Shown here piece after piece: positions 15,708 through 27,392 of a DNA stretch of 64,000 bases. The notes under the pieces were generated by a model that did no database searches, was not told the DNA's origin, and saw only the letters and a program-made list of their open reading frames with translations. The stretch is taken from positions 19,116 to 83,115 of the forward strand of contig DAINSK010000012.1 of NCBI GenBank assembly GCA_036741355.1. The letters run 5' to 3'. A program made the position numbers and the translations under genes. How positions within the stretch are numbered: position 1 is the stretch's first letter; each line of letters starts with the position of its first letter. The DNA is from JBBRGK01 sp036741355. GTDB lineage: Bacteria > Chloroflexota > Dehalococcoidia > CAUJGQ01.

Positions 15708-18410
15708 GTGGCGAAGATCGCGATCGATGGCCGTCCGGTCGAATGTCCGGACGGCGCAACGTTGCTTGAAGTCTGCAAGGCTGAGGGCGTCTACATCTCG
15801 AACCTCTGTTATATCGATGGTCTGCCGCCGTACGCCGGTTGCCGCATGTGCCTTGTCGAAATCGAAGGGGTCCGCGGCCTCCAGCTCTCTTGCACCACCA
15901 AAGTCAACGACGGCATGGTCGTCACGACGGCTACCGAAATCGTCGCCAACACCCGCAAGGCCGTGCTGTCAATCATTCTCGCTAACCACTCCGACCGCTG
16001 TTTGACGTGTCACCGCCGCGAGCATTGTCACCCAGGCGACGTCTGCCTGCGCGATGGCGTCGTGACACATCGCTGCGTAACCTGCCCGAAGAACTATCGC
16101 TGCGAGCTGCAGGCGACCTGCGAAGTGGTTGGCATGGCACGCTACGAACCCTGGGAGAACGAGGGGCGGTCGTTCTACGCCACCGAGGAGCATCCGCCGG
16201 CCGACCAGGGCAACCCGTTCCTCGAGTTCGACCCCAAGATGTGCATCATCTGCACGCGCTGCGTTCGCGCCTGCGACGAGATACGTCACACGACCGCGAT
16301 CACCCTGGCCGGCAAGGGATTCTCTACGCGCATCGCGTTTGGTGCGGGCGGACCCGTGCACGATTCGAGCTGCGACTTTTGCGGCGCCTGTATCGACGTC
16401 TGCCCGACCGCGACGCTGTTAGAGCACCCGCACAAGTGGGTGTCGAAACCGCAGAAGTGGACCAACACGGTCTGCAGCTACTGCAGCGTCGGCTGCACGA
16501 TCAACCTCGGCACACTCGACGGATCCGGCGTCATGGTGCGCCCCAGCACCGCCAACCCCGTGAGCCATGATCAGATCTGCGTTCGCGGTCGCTTCCACTA
16601 CGACGCGCTGCGCAAGCGCGACTACCTGTCGCGGCCGCTCATCCGGCGCGGAGACGTAATGGCGCCCACCGCCTGGAGCGACGCGTTGGATGAAGTCGCG
16701 GAGCGTCTCTCGGGGATCGTGAAGCAGAATGGCCCCGACGCCGTTGGGTTCCTCGGGTGGCCCCTTGCAAACAACGAAGAGGCGTACGTTCTCCAGAAAG
16801 TTGCCCGCGTCGCGGTCGGCACCAACAACGTCGACTTCACCGGCGGCCCGATGGCGCAGGTGCTAGCCGAAGCGATTCGCGGCGCCTTCGGCAGCGAAGT
16901 GCTGCCGTCCGATCTCACGCAACTGGCGCATTCCGACTGCATCGTTGTGGTGGGAGACGACCTCGAGGCAAGTCACCCCGTCGCGTCGCTGCGCGTGAAA
17001 GACGCCGTCACGCGAAAGTTTGCAAAGCTGATTTATGTCAATTCGCGCTGGGGAGAGTTGGTGGACTTCGCTACGTCCTGGATCCGTCCCGCGGCGGGCG
17101 GCGAAATTGCAGCGCTGAACGCACTCGTGCAGGGGCTGCTCGGCGACGACGCGGTCCGATCGCGACTCGCGGGCGTGGGCGGCGTCCAGGTTCCGAAAAC
17201 TGCTCCAACCATGCCAAACATCGAAGGTCTCCACGAAGCGTTGGAGGCGCTGCGTGAGGTGGCGACCGCCGCTGATCAGCGAGTCTCCGTGGTGTTTGCG
17301 CCGACGCCGGTTGGCATATTCCAGAACGTCAACCTCTGCCGCGTGGCGGCGAACCTCGCGATCGTGCTCGCTGGACCGGGGTCCGCGCCGGCTTCGTTCT
17401 ACTACATGCCGGCCGACGTCAACGTAAACGGCGTGCGCGATATGGGCCTCGGCCCCAACCTGCTTCCGGGGCTGCATCCGCCGTCGGACGCGACGTTCCG
17501 CGGTTCGCTGACAGGCGCCTGGGGCGGAGACATACCCACCGTGCCGGGTCTCGATGCAAATGCCATGCTTAAAGCAGCCGCCGACGGTACACTGAAGGCG
17601 CTCGTCGTGGTCGGCGACAACCCGATGCTGTCCGCGCCGGACAAGCAGTTTGTGCGCAAGGCACTCTCCTCGCTGGACCTGCTGGTCGTGATTGACAGCG
17701 TCATGACCGACACGGCCCAGCTTGCCCACGCGGTGCTGCCCGACGTGGACGTCTACGGAAAGGATGGAACCTATACACCGGCCGACCGCCGCATTCTGCG
17801 TCGAATGGCGGCCACCTCCGCGGCGGGCGACGCAACCCCCGCCACTGACATTCTTATCGGCCTCGCGCGCCGTCTGAACCCGGTCCGCGCGACAGCCTTT
17901 CCACACTCGACGGCAGAACAGGTCATGGACGAGATCGCGGGCATCGTGCCGGCGTATGCCGGCGCCCGCTACGCCGATCTGGTACTCGGGAACCGGCCCG
18001 ATTCCCTGAACGGCCACGTGCCCGCCAAACAGTCGAGCCTGCAGCACGCCGGTGAACCGACGCTCGCCGAACAGAACGACGTGCTCTCGCTCCTTACCGG
18101 TCGGACAACCTTTACGAGCCTCGAGGCAGCCAGCCTTCACAAGAAGGACGCGGACAAACTGCACCGCGAAGAGTACGTCGAGGTCAGCCTGGCCGATGCC
18201 GAACGGCTGGGCATCCAGGACGGCGACCTGGTGAAGCTGGAATCGAGCAACGGTTCAATGGAGATCAAGGCCCAGGTCCGCGACTCCATCCAGACGGGCA
18301 GCGTCTTCGTGCCGTTCCTATTCGATGGCGGCGCGGTCACCGCCTTGCTTTCGCACCAGCAGGACGGTCAGATGCCCGGCGTTCGGGTGCGTGTTGCCGT
18401 GACCGCGTAG
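15708..18410 (+). CDS. NuoG-like molybdopterin oxidoreductase-family subunit
   Basis: A 900-residue protein. In order it has a 2Fe-2S ferredoxin domain (residues 1-80, CYIDGLPPYAGCRMC), a long Cys-rich insert (LTCHRREHC ... CLRD ... HRCVTCPKNYRCELQATC), a two-cluster 4Fe-4S domain (CIICTRCVRAC, SCDFCGACIDVCP), the NuoG/Fdh 4Fe-4S cluster (CSYCSVGC ... ICVRGRF), a degenerate MopB domain, and a C-terminal molybdopterin-binding-like domain. The catalytic Cys or Sec of formate dehydrogenase is not found (the region reads NNVDFTGGPMAQ), so it is probably an electron-transfer NuoG rather than an active Mo enzyme. The insert adds at least six Cys compared with ordinary NuoG. It starts with GTG. Confidence 0.83.
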   Translation: MAKIAIDGRPVECPDGATLLEVCKAEGVYISNLCYIDGLPPYAGCRMCLVEIEGVRGLQLSCTTKVNDGMVVTTATEIVANTRKAVLSIILANHSDRCLTCHRREHCHPGDVCLRDGVVTHRCVTCPKNYRCELQATCEVVGMARYEPWENEGRSFYATEEHPPADQGNPFLEFDPKMCIICTRCVRACDEIRHTTAITLAGKGFSTRIAFGAGGPVHDSSCDFCGACIDVCPTATLLEHPHKWVSKPQKWTNTVCSYCSVGCTINLGTLDGSGVMVRPSTANPVSHDQICVRGRFHYDALRKRDYLSRPLIRRGDVMAPTAWSDALDEVAERLSGIVKQNGPDAVGFLGWPLANNEEAYVLQKVARVAVGTNNVDFTGGPMAQVLAEAIRGAFGSEVLPSDLTQLAHSDCIVVVGDDLEASHPVASLRVKDAVTRKFAKLIYVNSRWGELVDFATSWIRPAAGGEIAALNALVQGLLGDDAVRSRLAGVGGVQVPKTAPTMPNIEGLHEALEALREVATAADQRVSVVFAPTPVGIFQNVNLCRVAANLAIVLAGPGSAPASFYYMPADVNVNGVRDMGLGPNLLPGLHPPSDATFRGSLTGAWGGDIPTVPGLDANAMLKAAADGTLKALVVVGDNPMLSAPDKQFVRKALSSLDLLVVIDSVMTDTAQLAHAVLPDVDVYGKDGTYTPADRRILRRMAATSAAGDATPATDILIGLARRLNPVRATAFPHSTAEQVMDEIAGIVPAYAGARYADLVLGNRPDSLNGHVPAKQSSLQHAGEPTLAEQNDVLSLLTGRTTFTSLEAASLHKKDADKLHREEYVEVSLADAERLGIQDGDLVKLESSNGSMEIKAQVRDSIQTGSVFVPFLFDGGAVTALLSHQQDGQMPGVRVRVAVTA

Positions 18411-18512
18411 TCCCAGTTGTCTGTGCACTATCACGCATTCGATGCGCAACAACCGCGCAACGTATCCAGTGTCCGGGAATATTCCCACGATCGCTCGTAA
18501 TCGCATGGAAGA

Positions 18513-18542
18513 TTGTCCAAACCGCTGACACCGTGGTACGCT
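18513..18542 (+). promoter_or_regulatory. Possible promoter of the pyr operon
   Basis: TTGTCC (18513-18518) and TACGCT (18537-18542) are 18 bases apart, with TG just upstream of the -10 box. The position, about 40 bases before the PyrR site, fits a pyr leader start. The hexamers are imperfect. The rest of 18411-18580 shows no gene. Confidence 0.35.
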
Positions 18543-18581
18543 ACCAGCGGTAAGCTATCCCTCCGCCTGGCGCTTGCAAGC

Positions 18582-18612
18582 CTTTAAGTCGGTCCCGAGA
18601 GGCCGGCAAGGA
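18582..18612 (+). promoter_or_regulatory. PyrR-binding site in the pyr leader RNA
   Basis: The segment has the conserved PyrR anti-antiterminator features: a CTTTAA lead, then CCGAGAGGCCGG, then CAAGGAG. PyrR with UMP bound would stabilise this hairpin and allow the downstream terminator to form, so the operon is shut off when pyrimidines are plentiful. The pyrR gene begins just downstream, as expected for autoregulation. Confidence 0.75.
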
Positions 18613-18674
18613 GCGCTCGATGCCGTATCCTTTCCTGCCAGTCAGCCGCCATCACACGGTCGCCGTCGTTCAAG

Positions 18675-18700
18675 CCTCCCGCATTCGCCGGGAGGTTTTT
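18675..18700 (+). terminator. pyr attenuator terminator
   Basis: CCTCCCG (18675-18681) pairs with CGGGAGG (18689-18695), followed by TTTTT. The right arm GGGAGG also sits 8 bases before the pyrR ATG, so the same hairpin could hide the ribosome-binding site as well as end transcription. Confidence 0.85.
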
Positions 18701-18702
18701 CT

Positions 18703-19245
18703 ATGAACGGCCATACGCTCATGACCGCGGACGACATGCGTCGCGCCGTCGTCCGCATCTCTCACGAGATAGTCGAAGAAGCGCACGGTGCCGAGGACCT
18801 CGTCCTGGTGGGCATCCAGAGCCGCGGCGTGCCGCTGGCTCGGCGCATCGCAGCGTCCATCGCCCGCTTCGAGTCCACGCAGGTTCCTGTTGGCTCGCTC
18901 GACATCAGCCTCCACCGCGACGACCTTTCCCATCGCCGGACGATGCCGACGTTGCACCGGTCCGACCTCCCCGCGGGCATCACCGGCCGGCGCGTCGTCC
19001 TCGTGGACGACGTCTTGTACACCGGTCGGACGATTCGCGCCGCGCTCGATGCGCTGAACGACTTCGGGCGTCCCCGCCGCATCCTGCTCGCCGTGCTGGT
19101 AGACCGCGGCCACCGCGAACTGCCGATTAGAGCAGACTTTGTCGGCAAAAACGTCCCGACGAGGAGTGACGAAGATGTTCAGGTTCTCCTGGACGAGACC
19201 GATGGACGTGACGAGGTGATGCTGTGCCCCGGGGAGAATAGCTGA
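18703..19245 (+). CDS. pyrR: Pyrimidine operon regulator / uracil phosphoribosyltransferase
   Basis: A 180-residue PyrR. It shows the phosphoribosyltransferase core with the PRPP loop VVLVDDVLYTGRTIRAALDAL, the N-terminal RISHEIVEEAHGAEDLVLVGIQSRGVPLA, and the C-terminal ELPIRADFVGKNVPTRSDEDVQV. It binds the leader RNA with UMP and may also have uracil phosphoribosyltransferase activity. ATG 18703 is chosen: a GGGAGG Shine-Dalgarno (the terminator's right arm) precedes it. It is the first gene of the pyr operon, and its stop overlaps the pyrB start (TGATG). Confidence 0.96.
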   Translation: MNGHTLMTADDMRRAVVRISHEIVEEAHGAEDLVLVGIQSRGVPLARRIAASIARFESTQVPVGSLDISLHRDDLSHRRTMPTLHRSDLPAGITGRRVVLVDDVLYTGRTIRAALDALNDFGRPRRILLAVLVDRGHRELPIRADFVGKNVPTRSDEDVQVLLDETDGRDEVMLCPGENS

Positions 19246-20351
19246 TGCGTAACGCCAACCAACAACAGGCGGCACTGCAGTTGGTCGAGACGCCTGTTAC
19301 CGCCGTCCGCGAGGCGAACGGTACGGGCACATCCGTCCCCAGCGGTGCAGTTGAGGGACCTCGGCCACGTACCGGCGCTTCCACTGACGGCGCGCGCTGG
19401 CGCCACCACCACGTCCTTGACCTCGACGATTTCGGCCGCGACGAAATCTCGTTGGTGCTGGAAACGACCGACGCAATGCGTGAAGTTCTCGCTCGGGACA
19501 TCCCTCGGGTGCCGGCGCTGCGAGGCACCACCGTTGCCACCCTCTTCTACGAAGCAAGTACGCGTACGCGGGCATCGTTCGAGTTGGCCGGTAAAGTCCT
19601 CGGCGCCGACGTCATCAACGTGAGCTCGAGCGGCAGCAGCGTCGAGAAGGGCGAATCGCTGATCGATACCGTTCGCACGTTGCAGGCGCTCGGCGTGGAC
19701 GCCATCGTCATTCGGCATCAGAGCAGCGGCGCGCCCTATTTAGCGGCCGCGCACACGAGTGCCTCAGTCATCAACGGCGGCGATGGCTGGCACGCGCACC
19801 CGACACAGGCGTTGTTGGACCTCTATACGATGCGAACCCACCTGGGCGACCTGCGCGGCCGGCGGGTCGTCATCGTCGGCGACATTTCGCACAGTCGCGT
19901 CGCTCGTTCGGACATCTGGGGGCTTACCGCCCTGGGCGCGGAAGTCATACTCTGCGCGCCGCCCACACTGTTGCCTGCCGGGCTCGGCCGCGGCGTAAGT
20001 ACGAATCAGGAAGAAGTTGCACTGCCCAGGGTCACGGTCGAATACGAGATCGAACGTGCGCTCAAGGACGCCGATGTGGTAATGACCCTTCGCTTGCAGG
20101 AGGAGCGTCAGCAGGCGGGCCTGCTGCCCAGCCTGCGTGAATATTCTCGCCGCTTCGAGATCACGCGCGACCGCATGGCGCTGGCGGCTCCACACGCGCT
20201 GGTCATGCACCCCGGCCCCATGAACGAAGGCGTAGAAATCGCGCCGGACGTCGCGTACTCTGCCCAGTCACACATTGAAGAGCAGGTCACCAACGGCGTC
20301 GCGGTGCGCATGGCGCTCCTCTACCTCATCGCGCGGGAGGGCTCGGCATGA
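19245..20351 (+). CDS. pyrB: Aspartate carbamoyltransferase catalytic subunit
   Basis: PyrB joins carbamoyl phosphate and aspartate, the first committed step of UMP synthesis. Motifs include YEASTRTRASFELAGKVLGADV (carbamoyl-phosphate site), HPTQALLDLYTMR, and HPGPMNEGVEI near the end. At 368 residues it is about 55 longer than usual. The extra length is a low-complexity N-terminal extension before RWRHHHVLDLDDFG, where the family normally begins. The ATG overlaps the pyrR stop, so the extension seems real rather than a wrong start, though a later start cannot be excluded. It overlaps pyrC by four bases (ATGA). Confidence 0.96.
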   Translation: MRNANQQQAALQLVETPVTAVREANGTGTSVPSGAVEGPRPRTGASTDGARWRHHHVLDLDDFGRDEISLVLETTDAMREVLARDIPRVPALRGTTVATLFYEASTRTRASFELAGKVLGADVINVSSSGSSVEKGESLIDTVRTLQALGVDAIVIRHQSSGAPYLAAAHTSASVINGGDGWHAHPTQALLDLYTMRTHLGDLRGRRVVIVGDISHSRVARSDIWGLTALGAEVILCAPPTLLPAGLGRGVSTNQEEVALPRVTVEYEIERALKDADVVMTLRLQEERQQAGLLPSLREYSRRFEITRDRMALAAPHALVMHPGPMNEGVEIAPDVAYSAQSHIEEQVTNGVAVRMALLYLIAREGSA

Positions 20352-21697
20352 ACCCCACCGGCTCCTTGCTCGTTCGCGGCGCCCGCGTCATTGACCCAGC
20401 CCGCGGCGTCGACAACGTTCAGGACGTGCTTTTTGCCGATGGCCGGGTCGTGCCGGCCGGTTCGGTCACGCCCGATCACACGATCGACGCCACGGGGTTG
20501 ACCCTGGCCCCCGGCTTCGTGGATCTGCACTGCCATCTGCGCGAACCAGGACACGAGTACAAGGAGACCATCCAGAGCGGCCTCAACGCGGGCGCCCACG
20601 GGGGATTTACCACCGTTTGTGCAATGCCGAATACGGAACCCGCTACGGACAACCGCTCCGTCGTCGAGTTCGTGCTCCGCACGGCAAAGTTTGTCGGGCT
20701 GGCCCGCGTGCTCCCGATTGGCGCGGTCACGGTCGCCCGTGCCGGCAAGCAGCTCGCGGAGCTTGGGGAACTGGCAGACGCGGGCTGTATCGGCTTTAGC
20801 GACGACGGCAACCCCGTCGCCGATTCGGAAATTATGCGCCGCGCCCTCGAATACGCCACCGGGCTCGGCCTGCCGATTATCGACCATTGCGAGGATCCGT
20901 CCCTGGCGCGCGGTGGAGTCATGAACGAAGGCTGGGTTTCGACGCGGCTTGGTCTCAAGGGACAGCCCGCCGCCGCCGAAGAAGCAATGGCGGCGCGCGA
21001 CATCCAGCTTGCCGAGCTTACCGGTGGCCACGTCCACATCGCGCACGTCAGCACAGCGGGAACGGTGGAGCTCGTTCGCAGCGCAAAGGCGCGCGGCGTT
21101 CACGTGACCGCCGAAGTGACGCCTCACCACCTCACGCTCAGCGACGAGGCGGTGTTATACAGCGATTCTGGCCCGCAAGTGCCCGCGTACGACACCAATG
21201 CGCGCGTGAATCCGCCGCTTCGAGGAGCATCCGACCGGGACGCCAGCGTCCTCGGGCTGGCGGACGGCACCATCGACTGCGTAGCCACGGACCATGCGCC
21301 GCACGCGACCACCGACAAGGTCTGTGAATTCGACGCAGCGGCGCCCGGCATCAGCGGTCTGGAGACAGCCATGGCGCTCGTGCTCGAGCTGGTCCACGAA
21401 GGCAGGCTCTCGATGGCCCGAGCTGTCGAGGCGCTGACCGCCGGCCCGGTACGTGCCCTCCGCCTGGAGCGGTTCGTGCCTGGCATCGGATCGTTGGCTG
21501 CCGGCGCACCCGCCGACGCCGTACTGTTCGATCCAGACGCATCATGGACCGTCGATCCCCGAGCCTTCGTGTCGTTCGGTAAGAACACGCCGTTCGCCGG
21601 TCGCCGCGTTCGGGGCCGGGTGATTGCCACGGTCTACAATGGTACGATTTCCTACATGGACCCGGTATTTGACGGTAGTCGCCCGGTGCGGAGCTGA
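20348..21697 (+). CDS. pyrC: Dihydroorotase
   Basis: A 449-residue type I dihydroorotase that cyclises carbamoyl aspartate to dihydroorotate. Zinc-site motifs are VDLHCHLREPG, IDHCEDPSLA, the His in HIAHVSTAGTVE and the catalytic Asp in CVATDHAPHATTDK. Its start overlaps the pyrB stop (ATGA) and its stop lies 2 bases before the carA start codon, so the genes are tightly coupled. Confidence 0.96.
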   Translation: MNPTGSLLVRGARVIDPARGVDNVQDVLFADGRVVPAGSVTPDHTIDATGLTLAPGFVDLHCHLREPGHEYKETIQSGLNAGAHGGFTTVCAMPNTEPATDNRSVVEFVLRTAKFVGLARVLPIGAVTVARAGKQLAELGELADAGCIGFSDDGNPVADSEIMRRALEYATGLGLPIIDHCEDPSLARGGVMNEGWVSTRLGLKGQPAAAEEAMAARDIQLAELTGGHVHIAHVSTAGTVELVRSAKARGVHVTAEVTPHHLTLSDEAVLYSDSGPQVPAYDTNARVNPPLRGASDRDASVLGLADGTIDCVATDHAPHATTDKVCEFDAAAPGISGLETAMALVLELVHEGRLSMARAVEALTAGPVRALRLERFVPGIGSLAAGAPADAVLFDPDASWTVDPRAFVSFGKNTPFAGRRVRGRVIATVYNGTISYMDPVFDGSRPVRS

Positions 21698-21699
21698 CG

Positions 21700-22794
21700 T
21701 TGCCGGAAGAACTTGCGTGGCTGGTACTGGAAGATGGCAGCGTCTTTCAGGGAACCCAGGCGGGAGCAACGGTCAGGGGCTTCGGAGAGCTCGTATTCAA
21801 CACATCCATGACCGGTTACGAGGAGATCTTGACCGACCCGTCGTACGCGGGTCAACTCGTGACGATGACGTACCCGCTGATCGGCAACTACGGTACCAAC
21901 GCCGAGGACATTGAGTCGCGCAAGATCCAGGCCGCCGGGTTGGTGATGCGGGAGGAATGCGACCGGCCGAGCCACTGGCGCAACACCGAGTCGCTCCGCG
22001 ACTTCCTTTGCCGCCGGGGCGTGCCTGCAATCGCTGGAATCGATACCCGTGCGCTAACGCGGCGGCTCCGTTCGGGCGGCGTGTTGATGGCGGCGATTGC
22101 CGGCGATGAATCGCCCAACGCGGCCCTTGCCTGGTTGCAGGACCAACCCCACTACGGCAGCACCGATCTGGCGCGCGAGGTCACCACTACGGAGCCGTAT
22201 TCCTGGGAGCCCAATGGCACTGTCGAGGGCCACGTAGTCGTCCTCGACGCGGGCGTCAAATACAACATCATGCGGTCGCTCAATGAAAGAGGCTACCGTA
22301 CGACTGCGCTACCATGCACCGCAACGGCCGAGGAAATGCTCGCGCTCAAACCCGACGGCGTCGTGCTCTCACCGGGCCCCGGCGATCCGGAGGCGCTTGA
22401 TTATGTCGTGAAGAACGTCAGCGGGCTGGTGGGCAGGACGCCTATCCTGGGAATTTGCCTCGGACATCAAGTGCTCGGGCAGGTATTCGGTGCGAGCACA
22501 TACAAGCTCAAGTTTGGGCATCACGGCGGCAATCACCCGGTGAAGGATCTCGCCACGGGGAGCGTCTACATTACGTCGCAAAACCACGGCTACTCGGTAG
22601 ACGGCGATAGCCTCAAAGGCGGAGCGCAGGTCAGCCACCTCAATCTGAACGACTACACGTGTGAGGGTCTCACCCACCGTGACTACCCGATCGTCTCGAT
22701 CCAGTACCATTCCGAGGCGGCGCCGGGTCCGTGGGACAACATGTACCTCTTTGACCGTTTTCTCGACCTCGTTCGGTCGAACAAGCGCGGTTGA
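21700..22794 (+). CDS. carA: Carbamoyl-phosphate synthase small subunit (glutaminase)
   Basis: A 364-residue CarA, which releases ammonia from glutamine for CarB. The N-terminal domain carries LVLEDGSVFQG and NTSMTGYEEILTDPSYAGQ. The class I glutaminase part has the nucleophile Cys in GICLGHQVLGQVFGA and the His/Glu pair near IQYHSEAAPGP. The start is TTG 21700, two bases after the pyrC stop. A GNAT gene separates it from carB. Confidence 0.96.
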   Translation: MPEELAWLVLEDGSVFQGTQAGATVRGFGELVFNTSMTGYEEILTDPSYAGQLVTMTYPLIGNYGTNAEDIESRKIQAAGLVMREECDRPSHWRNTESLRDFLCRRGVPAIAGIDTRALTRRLRSGGVLMAAIAGDESPNAALAWLQDQPHYGSTDLAREVTTTEPYSWEPNGTVEGHVVVLDAGVKYNIMRSLNERGYRTTALPCTATAEEMLALKPDGVVLSPGPGDPEALDYVVKNVSGLVGRTPILGICLGHQVLGQVFGASTYKLKFGHHGGNHPVKDLATGSVYITSQNHGYSVDGDSLKGGAQVSHLNLNDYTCEGLTHRDYPIVSIQYHSEAAPGPWDNMYLFDRFLDLVRSNKRG

Positions 22795-22816
22795 AATCGA
22801 TGAAAGGCGACGGCCG

Positions 22817-23275
22817 ATGACGACCTTAGACGCCACCATACGGCGGGCAAGCGACGCCGACGCCGTCGATATCGCGGCGATCATCAGCCGCCTGGTCACA
22901 GAGCCGAATCCGGTCGGTTTCCGCGAGGCGCAATCGTCCGAGCAGGCTTCCCGCTGGCTGGTCAGGTTGGGAGACCAGGGCTGCATCTTCGTCGCGCAGG
23001 TAGAGGAGAAGATCGTCGGCTTTGGTGCGCTGGACTTCAACACCGAGGAGCCGGATACCGGCACGATCGGCGTATGGATCCTGCCCGACTTCCGCCGGCG
23101 AGGTCTGGCGACGATGCTGGGTGAGTCGATCCTCGACTTTGCTCGCGAAGCCGGATACCGCCGCATCCGAGGGCGCTTGCCCGCCAACAACGAGCCTGCA
23201 TTGTCATTTCTGTCGGGATTGGGCGCCCTGGTGCCGCTCCAGAACCCGGAGATGCGCTTTGAACTGCCGCTCTAG
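22817..23275 (+). CDS. GNAT-family acetyltransferase inside the pyr operon
   Basis: A 152-residue N-acetyltransferase with the acetyl-CoA motif GVWILPDFRRRGLATMLGESIL and the typical strand KIVGFGALDF before it. The substrate is unknown. It sits between carA and carB on the same strand with short gaps, so it is probably cotranscribed with the pyrimidine genes. GNAT genes at this place are not a standard part of pyr operons. ATG 22817 is chosen because the acetyltransferase fold (ATIRRASDADAVD) starts there. Confidence 0.85.
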   Translation: MTTLDATIRRASDADAVDIAAIISRLVTEPNPVGFREAQSSEQASRWLVRLGDQGCIFVAQVEEKIVGFGALDFNTEEPDTGTIGVWILPDFRRRGLATMLGESILDFAREAGYRRIRGRLPANNEPALSFLSGLGALVPLQNPEMRFELPL

Positions 23276-23339
23276 GGTCACGGAGCGACCCCTATCCGTT
23301 ACCGGGGAGGATTCCAACGGTTGGAGATTGTAAAGACGC

Positions 23340-26605
<3,266 letters not shown>

Positions 26606-26609
<4 letters not shown>

Positions 26610-27373
26610 ACGTCGCCGGGGCGCGCGTGGTGGAGGTTTCACCGCTCGGGGAGACCCTCTACGAGATCTGGTTCGATTGCCCTGAAGTGACTCGACTAGC
26701 GCATCCTGGGCAGTTCCTGATGGTCCAGTGCGGCGAAGGGGAAGACCCGTTTCTTCCGCGACCGTTCAGCTACTGCCGCTCGCGTGGCACAGAGCCGCGG
26801 AGCGGCGAACACGCGCTATTGGTCCAGGTCGCCGGCCGTGGTTCTGAGTGGCTGGCGCGCCGCGCCCCCGGCGACGTTCTTAACGTTGTGGGGCCGCTGG
26901 GCACGGGCGTGAGCCTATTGCGCGACACGCGTCACCTGTTGCTCGTGGGGCACGGCGTGCGAGTCGCGCCCCTCCTCTTCATGGCAGAGGTTGCCGTGGC
27001 GCGCGATGTCAGCGTGACGTTGATCCAGGGAAGCGCATCCGGACAACCGACGTACCCACCGGATGGCATTCCTCCGGAAGTGGAACTCGAGATCGTGCCG
27101 TCGGGGGATGACGAGCGCGGTATCGCCCACGCGCTTCCGGAGTATCTGCGCTGGGCCGATCAGATCGTGGTTGCAGCTGGCGAGCCACTACTCCGCCAGG
27201 TCGCTGCGGACCTCAAGACGCTCATGTTGAAACCGCCGGCCCAGGCGATCGTTTGGGCCCAAATGGCGTGCGGCACCGGCGCGTGTTCGGGCTGCGCTAT
27301 CGAAACGCGCCGCCACGGCAGTCGCCTCGTCTGCCGCGACGGCCCACGGTTCGACCTGCGTGAGCTGTATTGA
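26606..27373 (+). CDS. pyrK: Dihydroorotate dehydrogenase electron-transfer subunit (PyrK-like)
   Basis: A 255-residue iron-sulfur flavoprotein. It has an FAD-binding barrel (HPGQFLMVQCGEGEDPFLPRPFSYC), an NAD-binding part, and a C-terminal 2Fe-2S cluster (QMACGTGACSGCAIE ... LVCRDGP). It moves electrons from class 1B PyrD to NAD. The expected FFxxxG-type pyridine-nucleotide motif reads LLLVGHGVRVAPLLFMAE instead of GGGIGVAPL, a slight divergence. It ends the pyr operon. The partner pyrD is probably the gene at 31.9 kb, 4.5 kb away and not directly linked. Confidence 0.88.
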
Positions 27374-27392
27374 GGGATTCTACCGACCCTGA

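Noticed and set aside
16863..18164. Minus-strand 433-codon frame inside the NuoG-like gene
   Set aside because: Long but with no family features; it is the shadow of a GC-biased coding region.
15708..18410. NuoG-like gene considered as a formate dehydrogenase alpha subunit
   Set aside because: The Cys/Sec and the HGP-type residues of the formate site are absent; the region reads NNVDFTGGPMAQ.
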